A DNA stretch of 61,456 bases from an uncultured Candidatus Melainabacteria bacterium. Lineage in GTDB: Bacteria > Cyanobacteriota > Vampirovibrionia > Gastranaerophilales > Gastranaerophilaceae. The first letter of the stretch is position 1. Each line of letters starts with the position of its first letter. This document shows, in pieces, positions 45,590 through 53,324 of the stretch. Below the pieces are notes generated by a model. It saw only the letters and a program-made list of their open reading frames with translations. It was not told the origin of the DNA and did no database searches. A program made the position numbers and the translations under genes. The stretch spans positions 1 through 61,456 of the forward strand of contig CATJOM010000060.1 of assembly GCA_949741915.1 (NCBI GenBank), in the 5' to 3' direction.

Positions 45590-45840
45590 TACACCCCTAA
45601 ATCTCTTTTAATCTGCCCAATGTCCTGCTGTATTTCAATCAGACGTGCTTTTAGGGTCTGAATTTCATCCCCGACCTGTTTAATGGCATCAGCCTGGATG
45701 AATTTAATTTCATCATCTGTAAAATAGGGTTTAATAAAGCTTTGAAGCTCTGCAAATTTGCGTTTCATTTGAAGCTTGGCTTCTTTAAATTCTTTTTCCT
45801 TTTTTGCAAGTTCAATTTTTATCTGCATTATCTGCGACAT
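45589..45840 (-). CDS. Coiled-coil protein (Mu gp26-like position)
   Basis: 83 residues, nearly all helix with heptads (KKEKEFKEAKLQMKRKFAELQ, then QTLKARLIEIQQDIGQIKR). It occupies the place of Mu gp26 between the lysis-type genes and gp27. The start overlaps the upstream gene by 29 bp and the stop overlaps gp27 by 1 bp. Function unknown. Confidence 0.65.
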   Translation of the reverse strand: MSQIMQIKIELAKKEKEFKEAKLQMKRKFAELQSFIKPYFTDDEIKFIQADAIKQVGDEIQTLKARLIEIQQDIGQIKRDLGV

Positions 45841-46120
45841 CTTTAAAATCCTTTCCTTTTAAAAACCCTTGCACAAAGGGGCACCATTGGTTGTTTGTGA
45901 TTTTTGCCTGAATATCCTGTAGTAAACTTGTTTGCAAAATATTGGTTTGAATCATATCCTTTAACAGCTCAAAATGAGCCTTTGAGGCTTCATTTTGCTG
46001 TGAAATGATTTCATTAAACTGTGCCACGCTTGATTTGTGGTAAAAATACCAGATGGCAAAAATTAAGGCCGGAAAGCCTATCTGTTCAACCATCTTAAAA
46101 AGCCAACTGAATTCCTGCAT
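45812..46120 (-). CDS. Single-pass membrane protein, possible holin-like gene
   Basis: I choose ATG 46120, preceded by GGAAG, over a longer frame from 46237; it gives 102 residues. One transmembrane helix near the N-terminus (IGFPALIFAIWYFYH) is followed by a helical cytosolic or periplasmic tail (EIISQQNEASKAHFELLKDMI). This resembles small BhlA/UviB-type holin-like proteins and sits where Mu-like phages carry lysis genes. No endolysin is visible next to it. The role is inference. Confidence 0.5.
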   Translation of the reverse strand: MQEFSWLFKMVEQIGFPALIFAIWYFYHKSSVAQFNEIISQQNEASKAHFELLKDMIQTNILQTSLLQDIQAKITNNQWCPFVQGFLKGKDFKDVADNADKN

Positions 46121-46376
46121 TGTTAATCTTCCATTCCCTGATTTTGCGTATATTGGGAACAATATCACGCCGTAAATATTAATATTAGGGCCTTTGGTTA
46201 GTATTTTTGTGAGTAAAAAAAATACTAACCAAAGCATCTTAAAATACTTTGCCGTAAAGGTTACAGTGTAGACAAATACAGGGAAATCAACCCATTGCTA
46301 AACTTTACAAAATGCGGGGCTTAACCGCCCCGGTTTCATTAAAAGTACGAATATATGGAGAATTAATAAATTAATT
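46121..46376. promoter_or_regulatory. Divergent late control region with hairpin
   Basis: This region separates the leftward packaging block from the rightward capsid/tail block and must hold promoters for both. A perfect hairpin (CGGGGC at 46315-46320, loop TTAACC, GCCCCG at 46327-46332) lies 44 bp before the protease gene ATG and is followed by a short T-rich stretch. It may be a leader structure or an attenuator. I cannot identify a Mor-type binding site with confidence. Confidence 0.5.
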
Positions 46377-47513
46377 ATGAAGTGGTGCGAAATATTCAGA
46401 GCAGGAAAATATAAGGATAATGAGGGCAAGGATTTAGAATACACTGAATCTGACCTTGACCTTATTGTAAAACACTTTAATGAAGCGGAAAATCCAATGA
46501 TTCCGAATGTTGTAGGACACCCTGAACATAATTCACCCGCTTATGGCTGGGTGGAATCCTTAAAACGTGAAGGCAAAAAGCTTTTTGCAACATTCAAGGA
46601 TGTTCCGGTTGAATTTATGGAAGCTGTAAACAGTGGGTGGTTTAAAAACCGCTCTATCAGCCTATATCCAAACCTGATGTTAAGACATGTCGGCTGGCTT
46701 GGTGCTATGCCTCCCAAGGTTAAAGGAATGGAGCCGTTTTGCTTTAATGATGATGAGCAACTTGTTACCACAGTAGAGTTTTCCGAGTTTGAAGATTACA
46801 AATTTGAAACTATCTCAAGATTTTTCCAGAATATGAGAGATTTTTTCATTGAAAAATTCGGACTTGATAAGACAAATGAACTTATTACACCTTATGGAAT
46901 AGAATTAATTAAAAAAGTAGAGAACAAAAATTCTGAAACCATAGCTATTAGCAGGTTTTCAGAGGATGAAGAAAGGAATAAAATGGCTGGAAAACTTGAT
47001 ATGCCAAATGGCGAGCTTGTAAACCGCCCACATGAAGAAACGGTTAGTGCCGAGGATTTTGCGGAATTACAACAGGCTAATAAAGACAAAGACACTGAAA
47101 TTAAAAGCTTGCAAACACAAATTAATGAAATTAATGCCGCAAACCGTAAAAAAGAATTTACGCAATTTGCAGATGAGCTTATTGCAAAAGGTTGTATTAC
47201 ACCTGCCCTAAAACCGTTTGTGGTTGATTTTCAGGAAGTTTGCCACAATCAAAACACTTTTGATTTTTCTGAGGGTGAAGAGAAATCCACATTAAAACGT
47301 TTTCAGGATTTTTGCAAAGGGCTTAAAAAGGTTAATTTCTCTGAAATTACAAAAAAAGAAAACGTGGATACCACCCCTGCTGTTGATTTTAGCGATGCCA
47401 AATCTATAGCAATCGCCATAGATAACTTGGTTAGTGAGGCAGCTAAAAAAGGTGAAATACTGACAAGAGATGCTGCATTAACAATACTTCAAGGAGGGTC
47501 TAATGCACAGTAA
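46377..47513 (+). CDS. Head maturation protease / scaffold (Mu gpI, gp32)
   Basis: 378 residues. The N-terminal protease part has WCEIFRAGKYKDNEGK, VVGHPEHNSPAYGWV (about 49-63, with a His), and NRSISLYPNLMLRHVGWLGAMPPKVKGM (about 90-117), blocks typical of the Mu I family. The C-terminal half is a Glu/Lys-rich coiled coil (ELQQANKDKDTEIKSLQTQI), the scaffold (Z-like) portion. It should process the head scaffold. The decoration-protein gene begins 10 bp inside its end. Confidence 0.9.
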   Translation: MKWCEIFRAGKYKDNEGKDLEYTESDLDLIVKHFNEAENPMIPNVVGHPEHNSPAYGWVESLKREGKKLFATFKDVPVEFMEAVNSGWFKNRSISLYPNLMLRHVGWLGAMPPKVKGMEPFCFNDDEQLVTTVEFSEFEDYKFETISRFFQNMRDFFIEKFGLDKTNELITPYGIELIKKVENKNSETIAISRFSEDEERNKMAGKLDMPNGELVNRPHEETVSAEDFAELQQANKDKDTEIKSLQTQINEINAANRKKEFTQFADELIAKGCITPALKPFVVDFQEVCHNQNTFDFSEGEEKSTLKRFQDFCKGLKKVNFSEITKKENVDTTPAVDFSDAKSIAIAIDNLVSEAAKKGEILTRDAALTILQGGSNAQ

Positions 47514-47904
47514 TAAAATATCATATAAGGCAAATGCTGCACTTCCAATGTATACCATTGTTGCAGCAAGCACAAACCACAATGAAGTAAAACTTGCAAC
47601 CTCCGGCACTGACCTTATAAAAGGCATAACAAGTGATGTAGATGTAAAACAGGGCAATCTCGTTGACGTACAACACTATGGTGTAACCAAGGTAAGATGC
47701 GGTAGTGTTATAAAAGACGGTGAGGCATTTACTGCAGATAGTGAAGGCAGAGCTGTTAAAGCCAAGGATGGAGACAATATTGCAGGCATAATGCTCGAAG
47801 ATGGCGCAAAGGATGAAATCTGTTATTGCAACATTGTACTGCAAAGAGCAGTCGCGCCAACACGGGATGAAACGCCGCCAAACACAGCCCCGTCGCAAGG
47901 TTAA
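47503..47904 (+). CDS. Capsid decoration / cement-like protein
   Basis: 133 residues. NAALPMYTIVAAS, IKGITSDVDVKQGNLVDVQHYGVTKVRCG and GEAFTADSEGRAV resemble DUF2190-type capsid cement proteins, small beta proteins that stabilise heads. It lies between protease and major capsid genes, the usual place. GGAGGG lies just before the ATG. The C-terminal 18 residues are Pro/Thr-rich and probably disordered. Confidence 0.75.
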   Translation: MHSNKISYKANAALPMYTIVAASTNHNEVKLATSGTDLIKGITSDVDVKQGNLVDVQHYGVTKVRCGSVIKDGEAFTADSEGRAVKAKDGDNIAGIMLEDGAKDEICYCNIVLQRAVAPTRDETPPNTAPSQG

Positions 47905-47931
47905 AATATTTAAAGCAAAGGAAGATAAAAG

Positions 47932-48876
47932 ATGGTAGATTACAATTTTGAAGTAAGCCCCACCTTGACGGGGATGGTAATAGGGTATCAAAACCCGACA
48001 TACAATTTAATTGCAGATAAGGTTCTTCCAAAAGTACCGGTTAATGGTGAGCTTTTCAAATGGAAAGAGTATCCGGAAAACGCATTTTTAAGGGTTCCTG
48101 ATACAGAAGTTGGCAGAGAAGGCGCACCCAAGGGACTTGGGCTTAGATTTGAAAAGAAAACAGCTGAGATAAACCACTACGCTACGGTTGAAAAAGTACC
48201 AATGGCAGACGTTAATGCTGCAACCGACGGGGATGATCCTGTAAAAGACCATGCAATTCTCGCTGCCAATTCCCTCATTCTGGCGCGTGAAAAAAGGGTT
48301 GCAGATATTATGCAAAACCCTGATAACTTTGCTCATAAAGAAACATTGACATCATCTGACAAGTTTGACAATCCTGATACAAACTTAACTAAAATGATGG
48401 CGGATATTAGAAGTTCTATGCGGGTTAAACCAAACTGCGGCATTATATCGGATGCCGGTTTAGTTGCCCTTCAAAGACATCCTGATATTGTTGCAAGCTA
48501 TAACGGCTCTATTAATGGAAACAACAGGGGTGAGGCGCCCTTTGAAGCAGTTATGAGGTTTTTGAAATTAAAAGAATTGTTTGTAGGCGAATTATTTCTT
48601 GATTTTGCAAAAGAAGGCAGGGGCCCTGATATTAAAAATATTTGGGGTAACAACCTGATATTGTTCTTTAAGAACCCGCAGGCAAAGCCAAATAACGGAG
48701 AAATGACATTCGGACTAACGGCAGAATTTGAAACAAGAAAAGCTTCAACCTGGGATGATCCCAATCCCGGTGCAGATGGTGTTAAGCATATTAAAGTCGC
48801 TGAAAAACTTAAAGAGCTTGTTATTGCACCATCCTGCGGTTATTTAATTCAAAACATTACAGACGAGGCAGCCTAA
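47932..48876 (+). CDS. Major capsid protein (Mu gpT-like)
   Basis: 314 residues, similar in length to Mu T. SPTLTGMVIGYQNPTYNLIADKVLPKVPV at the N-terminus, KEYPENAFLRVPDTEVGREG near residue 45, and the C-terminal WDDPNPGADGVKHIKVAEKLKELVI block are typical of the Mu-like major head family with an HK97 fold. An AAGGAAG ribosome-binding site lies about 6 bases before the ATG, strong as expected for the most abundant virion protein. Confidence 0.88.
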   Translation: MVDYNFEVSPTLTGMVIGYQNPTYNLIADKVLPKVPVNGELFKWKEYPENAFLRVPDTEVGREGAPKGLGLRFEKKTAEINHYATVEKVPMADVNAATDGDDPVKDHAILAANSLILAREKRVADIMQNPDNFAHKETLTSSDKFDNPDTNLTKMMADIRSSMRVKPNCGIISDAGLVALQRHPDIVASYNGSINGNNRGEAPFEAVMRFLKLKELFVGELFLDFAKEGRGPDIKNIWGNNLILFFKNPQAKPNNGEMTFGLTAEFETRKASTWDDPNPGADGVKHIKVAEKLKELVIAPSCGYLIQNITDEAA

Positions 48877-48885
48877 GGAGATACG

Positions 48886-49500
48886 ATGCAAAAAACAATT
48901 TATAAGGTGTTAAAGCCCATAAGATATGAAGGCAAAAAATACGAACCAGGCAGACTAATTCCGCTTGGCGGGGATGTCGATACTAATGAGCTCCTTGAGC
49001 TTGGAGTTATTGAAAGCGCAAGCCAGGGTGAGTTTGTAGCTTGCGATAAGCAAGATGCGAACGCAACTATTGATGACCACTGCAGGACAATTGAGCGCCC
49101 GGGCGCGAAATGCCCACAGGCGGAAGGAAGTGCAAGCCAGGGTGAAGACAAAAATTATGACACAGTAAACACTCCTAAAACCAGCGCACGAACAAATGGC
49201 ACCATCGTAAACCCGGATGGTGAAGATGGTGTCATTTTAAATCAACATTCTAATGACATCGAGAGTGATTCATCCAATCTGAATGAGCAGAGCCAACCTG
49301 AATCACAAACACCTTCTAATGATACCGAATATTCTTTTCTGACAGCGAATAAGCAGCTTGAGTACATACAAAATATTGCAGACACTGCCATTCTGGAAGA
49401 GCTTTTAGAGGAGTCCAAGGCAAGCGTTCAAAAAGTAATCAAGAAAAGGATTAAAGACACAAAAACCGCAACACCCGAAGGGCTGGAGAATAAATCATAA
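48886..49500 (+). CDS. gp35-like virion protein with in-frame 114-bp repeat insertion
   Basis: 204 residues. The N-terminal 43 form a small beta domain (YKVLKPIRYEGKKYEPGRLIPLGG, then LLELGVIE), typical of the short protein after the capsid gene. Residues 44-81 are encoded by a 114-bp repeat unit inserted in frame, followed by a second copy of its first residues (SASQGE). A Ser/Asn/Glu-rich linker leads to a helical C-terminus (YIQNIADTAILEELLEESKASVQKVIKKRI) that resembles Mu gp35's LEM/HeH-like end. The insert sits between two domains, where it is likely tolerated. Confidence 0.7.
   Translation: MQKTIYKVLKPIRYEGKKYEPGRLIPLGGDVDTNELLELGVIESASQGEFVACDKQDANATIDDHCRTIERPGAKCPQAEGSASQGEDKNYDTVNTPKTSARTNGTIVNPDGEDGVILNQHSNDIESDSSNLNEQSQPESQTPSNDTEYSFLTANKQLEYIQNIADTAILEELLEESKASVQKVIKKRIKDTKTATPEGLENKS
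49016..49129 (+). repeat. 114-bp palindrome-containing element, copy 2, inside a coding region
   Basis: This unit has head GCGCAAGCCAGGGTGA and a hairpin (GTTTG/CGAAC outer, CTTGC/GCAAG inner). A box AGGACAATTGAG, the perfect palindrome GCGCCCGGGCGC, and tail AGGCGGAAGGAA follow. A 16-base repeat of the head (GTGCAAGCCAGGGTGA, 49130-49145) follows exactly 114 bp after the first. It is a whole number of codons and keeps the frame of the surrounding gene, adding 38 residues including DANATIDDHCRTIE. Confidence 0.85.
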
Positions 49501-49958
49501 TGTACTGCACAATAAATGACATACAAAACATAATACCGGCACAGGAGCTTATAAACCTGACAAATGACAGGGTGGAAATAGGCACGCCTGTGAATATGGA
49601 TATAGTTAATATTGCTGTTCAACACGCTGATAACCTTATAGATAGCGCATTGAGGGCAAAGTATAAATTACCGTTGTCATTTATTCCACCGCTTGTAACA
49701 ACATTATCAGCAGATATTGCAGCATACAGAATTTATCTAAGGCGGCCCTTGGATATTCCTGAACATATTGGCAAAAATTACGATAAAGCTATCCTAATCC
49801 TGGATAAAATCTCAACTGGCAAAATGCTTTTACCATTGCCGGATGAGTATCCGGATGAAAATATCCCAAAACCGCCAAGTGTGGTTTTAACAAATAAAAC
49901 ACCAAACGACAAAATATTTAATGACAGATTTTTAGGGGCTTTCAGGCACACAATATGA
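49500..49958 (+). CDS. Mu gp36-like head-tail protein (DUF1320)
   Basis: 152 residues. MYCTINDIQNIIPAQELINLT at the N-terminus and VQHADNLIDSALRAKYKLPL near residue 40 are DUF1320 hallmarks; TTLSADIAAYRIYLRR follows. These helical proteins form part of the connector between head and tail. It overlaps the previous stop by 1 bp and the next start by 4 bp (ATGA), so it is tightly coupled. Confidence 0.92.
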   Translation: MYCTINDIQNIIPAQELINLTNDRVEIGTPVNMDIVNIAVQHADNLIDSALRAKYKLPLSFIPPLVTTLSADIAAYRIYLRRPLDIPEHIGKNYDKAILILDKISTGKMLLPLPDEYPDENIPKPPSVVLTNKTPNDKIFNDRFLGAFRHTI

Positions 49959-50443
49959 GAATAAAAGAAGCGATTGATAAAATAAAAAATAAGCTAAAAA
50001 CAACATTCCCGGAATTTTGTGTGGATGATTACAATAATGATTTTGACAAATTATTGTTTACAGCTCCAAAGGGTTGCCTGCTTGTAAGATACGATGATTC
50101 GGAATTTTCAAAACCCGAGACTACGGATAAAATACTGCAAAGTGAAAGGATGAAATTTGTAGTATTTACAGGGCTTCGCTATTGCAAAAATTATAGTGAA
50201 TCTTATGACATTCTGGATGACATTAAAGATTGTCTTTTGGGGCTTAAGATTCAGGACAGAAAACTTTATTTAAAGAACCGGCAGTACATAAAAAAGATTA
50301 AGGCTGATTACTGGTGGGCGTACACTCTTTATCTTGATGTCATAAGTGAACAAACACAGAATCTGCCTGATTTTTCAATGATTAATCACAATGTTTGGGC
50401 AGGAGAATTCACCAAAGTACATACTGAGGGCTTATTAGCCTAA
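49955..50443 (+). CDS. Mu gp37-like protein (DUF1834)
   Basis: 162 residues. Position between gp36 and the sheath, the KGCLLVRYDDSEF strand near residue 46, a middle VVFTGLRYCKNYSESYDILDDIK helix and the conserved ending with tryptophans (DYWWAYTLYLDVIS) fit the gp37/DUF1834 family, probably a tail terminator or completion protein. Confidence 0.78.
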   Translation: MRIKEAIDKIKNKLKTTFPEFCVDDYNNDFDKLLFTAPKGCLLVRYDDSEFSKPETTDKILQSERMKFVVFTGLRYCKNYSESYDILDDIKDCLLGLKIQDRKLYLKNRQYIKKIKADYWWAYTLYLDVISEQTQNLPDFSMINHNVWAGEFTKVHTEGLLA

Positions 50444-50477
50444 ATGTAAACAATTATTAACCAAAGAAGAGGAATAA

Positions 50478-50669
50478 ATGGCTAAATTTTACTACGATGG
50501 CGACTTTGCAGTGATAAATGTCGCAGGGAAAGACTATACCCTCATAAACGGCAAGGAATATGATAACCTGCCTGAGGATAACGACAAGATTAAACAATTT
50601 GTAGCACAGGGAAAGCTAATCTATGTGCCTGGCGCAAGGAAATCTGAAAAGAATGGAGGCAATGAGTAA
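50478..50669 (+). CDS. Small gp38-like protein
   Basis: 63 residues before the sheath gene, in the position of Mu gp38. Beta-rich (FYYDGDFAVINVAGKDYTLING) with a Lys-rich end. AGAAGAGGAA precedes the ATG. The stop overlaps the sheath start by 1 bp. Function unknown. Confidence 0.6.
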   Translation: MAKFYYDGDFAVINVAGKDYTLINGKEYDNLPEDNDKIKQFVAQGKLIYVPGARKSEKNGGNE

Positions 50670-52102
50670 TGTCTACAGGATTTTACCATGGAAATGAAAC
50701 CAAAGAGCAAGATACGAATGAAATAATTATTACCGGCGCCGATATGTCAATTGTCGGTATTATAGGTACAGCCCCTGTTTTTATGCTGGATGAGGCTGAC
50801 AGAAATATCAATAAGGCCGTTTGCATAAATAACTATGCTGAAAAATCAAAATATGTTGGTGAAAACATTTCGGGCTTCACTCTGCCGGATGCGGTTGAAA
50901 CCGTATTAACAGAATCCGAGGGGGCAAAGATTTATATTGTAAATGTTTTTGACCCTGCTAAACACAAGGCGGATTTAACAACAACAAAAACCTTTAAAAA
51001 CGGTGAAATAAGGCTTGATGAGAAAGGAATATTTAACCTTGTTATATCAAAAAATGATGCTGCCCTTGCTTTGGATGTGGATTATAGTTTCAATAATAAT
51101 ACTATTAGCATAGTTGATGGCGGGGCATTAGCTGATAAAGACAGTGTATCAATATCCTACAGCTATGCTGATTTAACCAAGGTTACAGCAGGTGATATTA
51201 TAGGTGCGGTTGATAAATATGGCGCAAAAAGCGGTATGAAGGCACTTGAAGATGTTGAATCAATTTACGGGGATCAGATAGGAATATTAATTTGTCCGTC
51301 ATATGATGGACTTGTCCCCGTAAGCTCAGCCCTTGAATCTTTGGCCGCAGAGCTTGATGCATTTACATATACGGATGCACAGTACGGTACAACGCAGGAG
51401 CAGGCTATACAAGGAAGAGGCTCCAAGGGCGAAATTAATTTTAATACTGTATGCAAAGACTGCATGCTAATAGTTCCATATGTCGGAAGATATAACAGCT
51501 ACCAGGATGTTGATGAATTAAAGCCATTGTCTCCTGTATATGCAGGATTAAGAGTACTTGTTGACAGGGAGGAAGGAATTCAGGCTTCAATTTCAAACCA
51601 TCCCTTAAAAACTGTAACAAGGCTTGAATACCCTATAGATTTCAGGATGGGCAAAACAAACACTGCAGCAAATAACCTTAATTCTAAAGGTATATCCTGT
51701 GTAATAAATTTTAGAGGGTACAGAAGTTTTGGCACAAGAAGTGCTAATTTTCCCTCTGAATCAGGCATTGAGACTTTTGAATGCTGCAGGAGGGTAGATA
51801 AGTATATACAGAAATCTATTTTAAATGCAACATTCACAATTGTTGATAAAAGCATCACAAGCGGCCTTATAAACTGCGTGTGTGATTCGATTAATGCGTT
51901 TCTTGACACTCTTAAAGACCCTCTGCGCCAAACCATAATAGATGGCAGATGCTGGTATGACCCGTCACTAAACAAAACGAGCGAGCTTGCCAACGGCTGG
52001 GTGAAGTTTTGTTATGAATTTGTGGCACCGCCTCCGGCTGAGCGCATAACATTCTACAGAACAATTAATATCAATCTTTTAAACAAGATAGGAGCCGTAT
52101 AA
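50669..52102 (+). CDS. Contractile tail sheath protein (Mu gpL / P2 FI family)
   Basis: 477 residues, normal length. ADMSIVGIIGTAPVF near residue 24, DAVETVLTESEGAKIYIVNVFDP near 72, the SPVYAGLRVLVDREEGIQASISNHPLK block near 290, and the C-terminal NGWVKFCYEFVAPPPAERITFY are typical of phage sheath proteins. The sheath contracts to drive the tube through the envelope. It fixes the morphotype as myovirus. Confidence 0.95.
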   Translation: MSTGFYHGNETKEQDTNEIIITGADMSIVGIIGTAPVFMLDEADRNINKAVCINNYAEKSKYVGENISGFTLPDAVETVLTESEGAKIYIVNVFDPAKHKADLTTTKTFKNGEIRLDEKGIFNLVISKNDAALALDVDYSFNNNTISIVDGGALADKDSVSISYSYADLTKVTAGDIIGAVDKYGAKSGMKALEDVESIYGDQIGILICPSYDGLVPVSSALESLAAELDAFTYTDAQYGTTQEQAIQGRGSKGEINFNTVCKDCMLIVPYVGRYNSYQDVDELKPLSPVYAGLRVLVDREEGIQASISNHPLKTVTRLEYPIDFRMGKTNTAANNLNSKGISCVINFRGYRSFGTRSANFPSESGIETFECCRRVDKYIQKSILNATFTIVDKSITSGLINCVCDSINAFLDTLKDPLRQTIIDGRCWYDPSLNKTSELANGWVKFCYEFVAPPPAERITFYRTININLLNKIGAV

Positions 52103-52103
52103 G

Positions 52104-52155
52104 AGTGACAACCACCCTGCAATGGCAGGCACGATGACACTGCGGTTGTGATTAT
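52104..52155 (+). other. Nested hairpin between sheath and tube genes
   Basis: An outer stem ACAACC (52108-52113) with GGTTGT (52144-52149) encloses an inner hairpin CCTGC (52116-52120), loop AATG, GCAGG (52125-52129). The tail genes are otherwise closely packed, so the structure may tune tube mRNA stability or processing. Confidence 0.5.
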
Positions 52156-52173
52156 AAAAATGAAGAGGAAGAA

Positions 52174-52698
52174 ATGGAAAGAAGAAATGTAATAGTAGAT
52201 GGTGTCTTATACCTGAATGGCAGTCATATGCTGGCTAAGGTTAAAGAATTTGAACCGCCTGAGATTGTTCAGAGAATGGCAGAATGTGAAGATTTGGGCT
52301 CGCTTGGAAAGTATAAGATTCCAATCTTAAAAGTTGATGAATTAAGCACAAAGATAGTATTTAACAGCTTTTATGCTTCGGTCTTTGAGAATTTTGCAAA
52401 CCCGATGGCGGCAAATATTTTGTCTTTACAATATGGCGTTGCAGAGTATGAAAACCAGGCAATGACAGGTCTTAAGACCGGAAGATTAATAATGCGGGCA
52501 ACTGCAGAAAAACTAAAATCTCTATGCGACCTTAAGGGGCAGGAACCGGGAGATTATCCGGTGGAGCTTAACTGTTCAATGATAAGCCACGTATTTGCAG
52601 GCAAGGAAAAATACTATATAGACATACCAAACAGAATTTACAGGGTGAACGGTATTGATTTACTTGCAGCGGTTAATGCGGCTTTAGGGCTGACTTAA
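52174..52698 (+). CDS. Major tail tube protein (P2 FII family)
   Basis: 174 residues. VIVDGVLYLNGSHMLAKVKEFEPPEI at the N-terminus and EYENQAMTGLKTGRLIMRATAEKL in the middle, with a C-terminal RVNGIDLLAAVNAALGL, match the FII tube family, which forms the inner tube inside the sheath. GAGGAAG lies 6 bases before the ATG. It directly follows the sheath gene, as in P2 and Mu-like phages. Confidence 0.9.
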   Translation: MERRNVIVDGVLYLNGSHMLAKVKEFEPPEIVQRMAECEDLGSLGKYKIPILKVDELSTKIVFNSFYASVFENFANPMAANILSLQYGVAEYENQAMTGLKTGRLIMRATAEKLKSLCDLKGQEPGDYPVELNCSMISHVFAGKEKYYIDIPNRIYRVNGIDLLAAVNAALGLT

Positions 52699-52766
52699 AA
52701 GCGTTTTAACGGGCTTTTGAAAGAGATTTAAATAATAAGAATATGTAAAAAATAAGGAGAATTCAA

Positions 52767-53165
52767 ATGGAAGAGAATAATGTTTCAACTGCAGGTGAAA
52801 ACAATGAGATGACGCAAAATACAGAGCATGCAAACCCCCAAACTGGAAGTTTGCAAAAACCTGTTATAAATCCAAATAAGATAGTTGCTTTTGTTTTGCC
52901 TGAATCCGGAATTGAAGTTGTTATGGATTTCAATAAAAATACTGCCAAACTTCTTGATGAAGCAAGGCTTGTCTGCGAGGACGATAAAACAGGCTACGCC
53001 GTTACAAGATATATAATATCAAACATTTCCACATTTAATGGTCATCAGTGCACAGTTCGGGAACTTGAAAATAATCTTGATGCATTCGACATTATTGAAC
53101 TTGAAACACAATATGGAAAAGCAAGAAAAAAGCCGGTATCAGCTCAAGCAAAGACATCTGCATAA
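52767..53165 (+). CDS. Tail assembly chaperone, zero-frame product (gpE-like)
   Basis: 132 residues. The N-terminal 40 are polar and disordered; the rest (VAFVLPESGIEVVMDFNKNTAKLLDEA to the end) matches E/gp41-type chaperones that coat the tape measure during tail assembly. A slippery heptamer A AAA AAG lies at 53126-53132 in the correct phase (aga aaa aag), so a share of ribosomes probably shifts -1 into E'. Without the shift, translation stops at 53163-53165. Confidence 0.85.
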   Translation: MEENNVSTAGENNEMTQNTEHANPQTGSLQKPVINPNKIVAFVLPESGIEVVMDFNKNTAKLLDEARLVCEDDKTGYAVTRYIISNISTFNGHQCTVRELENNLDAFDIIELETQYGKARKKPVSAQAKTSA

Positions 53166-53296
53166 TTTCAAATGTCTTAGGCTGGAGCAAGGCTGAAATA
53201 TTTTCAATGCCTGAATACGACATTGTTTACTGGGCAAAACAGGCAGAAAACCTCTGTGACGAAATGTATAAAAGATATGCACTGCAGAAAAAATAA
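53132..53296 (+). CDS. Tail chaperone extension E', reached by -1 frameshift
   Basis: After a -1 slip on A AAA AAG the frame is open to TAA at 53294-53296 and reads AGISSSKDICIISNVLGWSKAEIFSMPEYDI, then VYWAKQAENLCDEMY. The WSKAEIFSMPEYDI...W pattern is that of the gpE' segment of P2-like phages. The frame has no own ribosome-binding site or early ATG, which supports production only as E+E' (52767-53296). A programmed shift at this position is established for many tailed phages. Confidence 0.82.
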   Translation, partial: AGISSSKDICIISNVLGWSKAEIFSMPEYDIVYWAKQAENLCDEMYKRYALQKK

Positions 53297-53324
53297 CGGA
53301 AAGAAACTGGAAGGCAATTAACAG

